Source of the DNA: Phaeobacter sp. J2-8
GTDB taxonomy: Bacteria; Pseudomonadota; Alphaproteobacteria; Rhodobacterales; Rhodobacteraceae
Assembly: GCF_022867865.1 (NCBI RefSeq)
Contig: NZ_JALIEC010000006.1
Coordinates: 62,001-126,000, forward strand
Direction of reading: 5' to 3'
Length of the DNA stretch: 64,000 nucleotides
Shown: piece by piece, positions 62,674 through 64,000 of the stretch
How the letters are laid out: every line of letters begins with the position of its first letter
How positions within the stretch are numbered: position 1 is the stretch's first letter
Program-made: the position numbers and the translations under genes
The notes under the pieces: generated by a model
Told to the model about the DNA's origin: nothing
What the model saw: the letters and a program-made list of their open reading frames with translations, nothing else
Database searches by the model: none

Positions 62674-63578
62674 GGCGCAAAGACCAGCGTGCGATGGGCT
62701 GCGGTGCCTGCAGTAACACCGTCAGCAACCGCCCAGCTGACACTATGCGGCGCGCGTGCAATATCCCCGGCGGCATAGACCCCAACGCGCGAGGTCATCT
62801 GGCTGTCATCCGTGACAATCATCGGCCCCATGGGAGAGTCGGTCATCTCCAGCCCAAGTTGGTCGGCCAGCGGGCTGGTCAGGGTGGACTGCGGCGCGAC
62901 AAAAAGCGCCTCGATGTCGACCGCCTGGCCGTCTTGTAGCTGCACAGAGGCCAGCGCCTGTCCCGGCCCCTGCACCGCAGTCACCAGTCCGGGTTCGACC
63001 CGCACATCGCGTTGCGCCAGCGCGGCCTGATGGTCGTCGGACAGGGTATTTCCGTTTAAAAACAGCGTCGTCGGCCCCCATTCGGCCACCAATTGCGCCT
63101 GATGTACCGACATGTCCGTGCGGTAAAGCACGCCAAGTCGGCGATTGCTGAACTCAAACCCGTGACAATACGGACAGTGCAGAACGCTGCTGCCCCAACG
63201 CTGGGCCAGTCCGGGGATGTCGGGCAATTTGTCCTGTATCCCAAAGGCAAGGATCAGGATCCGGGCCTCGACAGGTGTCGCGCCCGGCGCGTCACCGGAC
63301 AGATCAACGACAAAGCTGCCGTCATGAGCAGAGGCCCTTTGCGCCGCGACCTCGCGGATTTTGACCGTGGGATAGCGGGCCAATTGGGCCTGCGCATCCG
63401 CAAGGATCGCCTGTGGCGCGCGCCCGTCATGGCCCAGAAACCCATGTGATGCGGCGGCAAACCGGTTGCGCGGGCGTTTGGTGTCCAGAACCAGCACGCG
63501 GCGCCGCGCCCGGCCAAGATAGGTGGCGGCCGCCAGACCGGCAAAGCCGCCGCCAACGACAATGGCATCATATTTCAT
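62670..63578 (-). CDS. Thioredoxin-reductase-like FAD oxidoreductase
   Basis: About 302 aa. The FAD motif is [17 protein letters not shown] (residues ~7-23), a redox CxxC is in HCPYCHG, and the C-terminal FAD contact is [21 protein letters not shown]. The NADPH-binding GxGxxA motif is not obvious, so it may use another donor or be NADPH-independent. The upstream in-frame extension is rejected because ATG 63578 opens directly into the dinucleotide fold. It is divergent from the Rrf2-type gene, with paired operators between, and coupled to the methyltransferase downstream. Confidence 0.9.
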   Translation of the reverse strand: MKYDAIVVGGGFAGLAAATYLGRARRRVLVLDTKRPRNRFAAASHGFLGHDGRAPQAILADAQAQLARYPTVKIREVAAQRASAHDGSFVVDLSGDAPGATPVEARILILAFGIQDKLPDIPGLAQRWGSSVLHCPYCHGFEFSNRRLGVLYRTDMSVHQAQLVAEWGPTTLFLNGNTLSDDHQAALAQRDVRVEPGLVTAVQGPGQALASVQLQDGQAVDIEALFVAPQSTLTSPLADQLGLEMTDSPMGPMIVTDDSQMTSRVGVYAAGDIARAPHSVSWAVADGVTAGTAAHRTLVFAP

Positions 63579-63649
63579 CTTCGGTTTCCTTCGGATTTGG
63601 ACCGGCGCGGTACGCTGGTCTGAAGATTGGACATCGGTTTCCTCGGGAT

Positions 63650-63702
63650 GTATCTTTAACTGATACGAAAAGAGAGGTGATTCATGTATCAATTAAAGAT
63701 AC
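63650..63702. promoter_or_regulatory. Two GTATC-N7-GATAC operators in divergent promoter
   Basis: GTATCTTTAACTGATAC (63650-63666) and GTATCAATTAAAGATAC (63686-63702) are both near-palindromes with GTATC/GATAC arms. They are reverse complements of each other except one base, with centres 36 bp apart. They lie between the flavoprotein and the Rrf2-type gene and are very likely the regulator's own binding sites. Confidence 0.75.
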
Positions 63703-63778
63703 GAGAAATTCCAGGACTGTCAATCAACGTAATCAAGCGTTCGCGCCGGGCCGTATCCGGCACGCGAGGGCCGTCGGC

Positions 63779-64000
63779 ATGAACCGGGACACCCGGATGT
63801 CGGATGTGCTGCATGTCTTGCTGCATCTTGATCAGGTCGATGTGCCTGTCACCTCAGAGCGGCTGGCGCAAAGCATGGGCACCAATCCGGCGGTGTTTCG
63901 GCGCACGATGGCGGGATTGCGCAACGCTGGATATGTCCAATCGGGGCGTGGGCACGGCGGTGGTTGGTCACTGGCGCGACCTTTGGCAGAGATTACCCTG
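63779..64000 (+). CDS. Rrf2-family transcriptional regulator, N-terminal part
   Basis: The frame is open from ATG 63779 to the window end (74 codons). It shows the Rrf2 winged helix: [10 protein letters not shown], then [44 protein letters not shown]. The residue run after the wing ([12 protein letters not shown]) is characteristic. Whether it has Fe-S or redox Cys cannot be seen, because the effector part is cut off. It is divergent from the thioredoxin-reductase-like gene, with two matching operators between, which suggests autoregulation and control of the flavoprotein-methyltransferase pair. Confidence 0.85.
   Translation, partial: MNRDTRMSDVLHVLLHLDQVDVPVTSERLAQSMGTNPAVFRRTMAGLRNAGYVQSGRGHGGGWSLARPLAEITL

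Noticed and set aside
1-64000. Search for tRNA, rRNA, CRISPR arrays and phage structural genes
   Set aside because: No cloverleaf-like, rRNA-like or regularly spaced repeat sequence was noticed by eye; a dedicated tRNA and repeat scan would be needed to exclude them fully.

Overview
The window is a high-GC chromosomal segment that reads like an alphaproteobacterium, most likely the Rhodobacterales/Roseobacter group. The evidence is many TTT and TRAP transporters, IlvD/Edd-type sugar-acid dehydratases, IclR and FadR-GntR regulators, a DUF2783 protein, and a CtrA-type TTAA-N7-TTAA site. No rRNA, tRNA, CRISPR array or phage module was seen. The taxonomic placement is inference from gene content only.

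Layout. (1) 2-733: C-terminal end of a DUF11 surface protein. (2) 0.9-10.8 kb: a sugar-acid island with an IlvD/Edd dehydratase, HpcH/HpaI aldolase, FadR-type regulator, TTT transporter, tartronate-semialdehyde-reductase-like dehydrogenase, Cys-type sulfatase and dienelactone hydrolase. (3) 10.9-22.1 kb: a galactoside island with an ABC importer, IclR regulator, GH36 alpha-galactosidase, second dehydratase, truncated SDR and GH42 beta-galactosidase. (4) 22.3-26.9 kb, minus strand: a second TTT transporter followed by an aldehyde dehydrogenase. (5) 27.2-38.6 kb: HAD hydrolase, class III aminotransferase, Tm-1-like UPF0261 protein, MBL-fold protein, aromatic-ring-type FAD monooxygenase, DUF2783, IclR regulator, an intact IS3/IS407-type element, and an FMN/4Fe-4S oxidoreductase. 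(6) 38.7-40.3 kb: an ISNCY-like element. (7) 40.3-58.7 kb: an exopolysaccharide/cell-envelope locus. (8) 58.9-64 kb: a TRAP transporter, a thioredoxin-reductase-like flavoprotein with a methyltransferase, and the start of an Rrf2-type regulator.

The most interesting region is 40.3-58.7 kb. It combines a cellulose-synthase-like GT2 without a PilZ domain, two DUF3131 proteins, a STAS domain fused to a degenerate nucleotidyltransferase and a left-handed beta-helix, a membrane acyltransferase, a GH16 glucanase-like enzyme, two OmpA-domain proteins (one coupled to a caspase-like protein), an HlyD-type adaptor, and an ABC-like protein whose Q-loop, signature motif and catalytic Glu are all altered. 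I read it as a beta-glucan-type polysaccharide synthesis and export locus, possibly under envelope or cell-cycle control. I know of no described system with this gene set.

At least eight single-base indels break otherwise well-conserved reading frames. In each case the shifted frame continues the family sequence at once. They could be sequencing errors or recent gene decay; they are listed gene by gene because they affect many gene boundaries.
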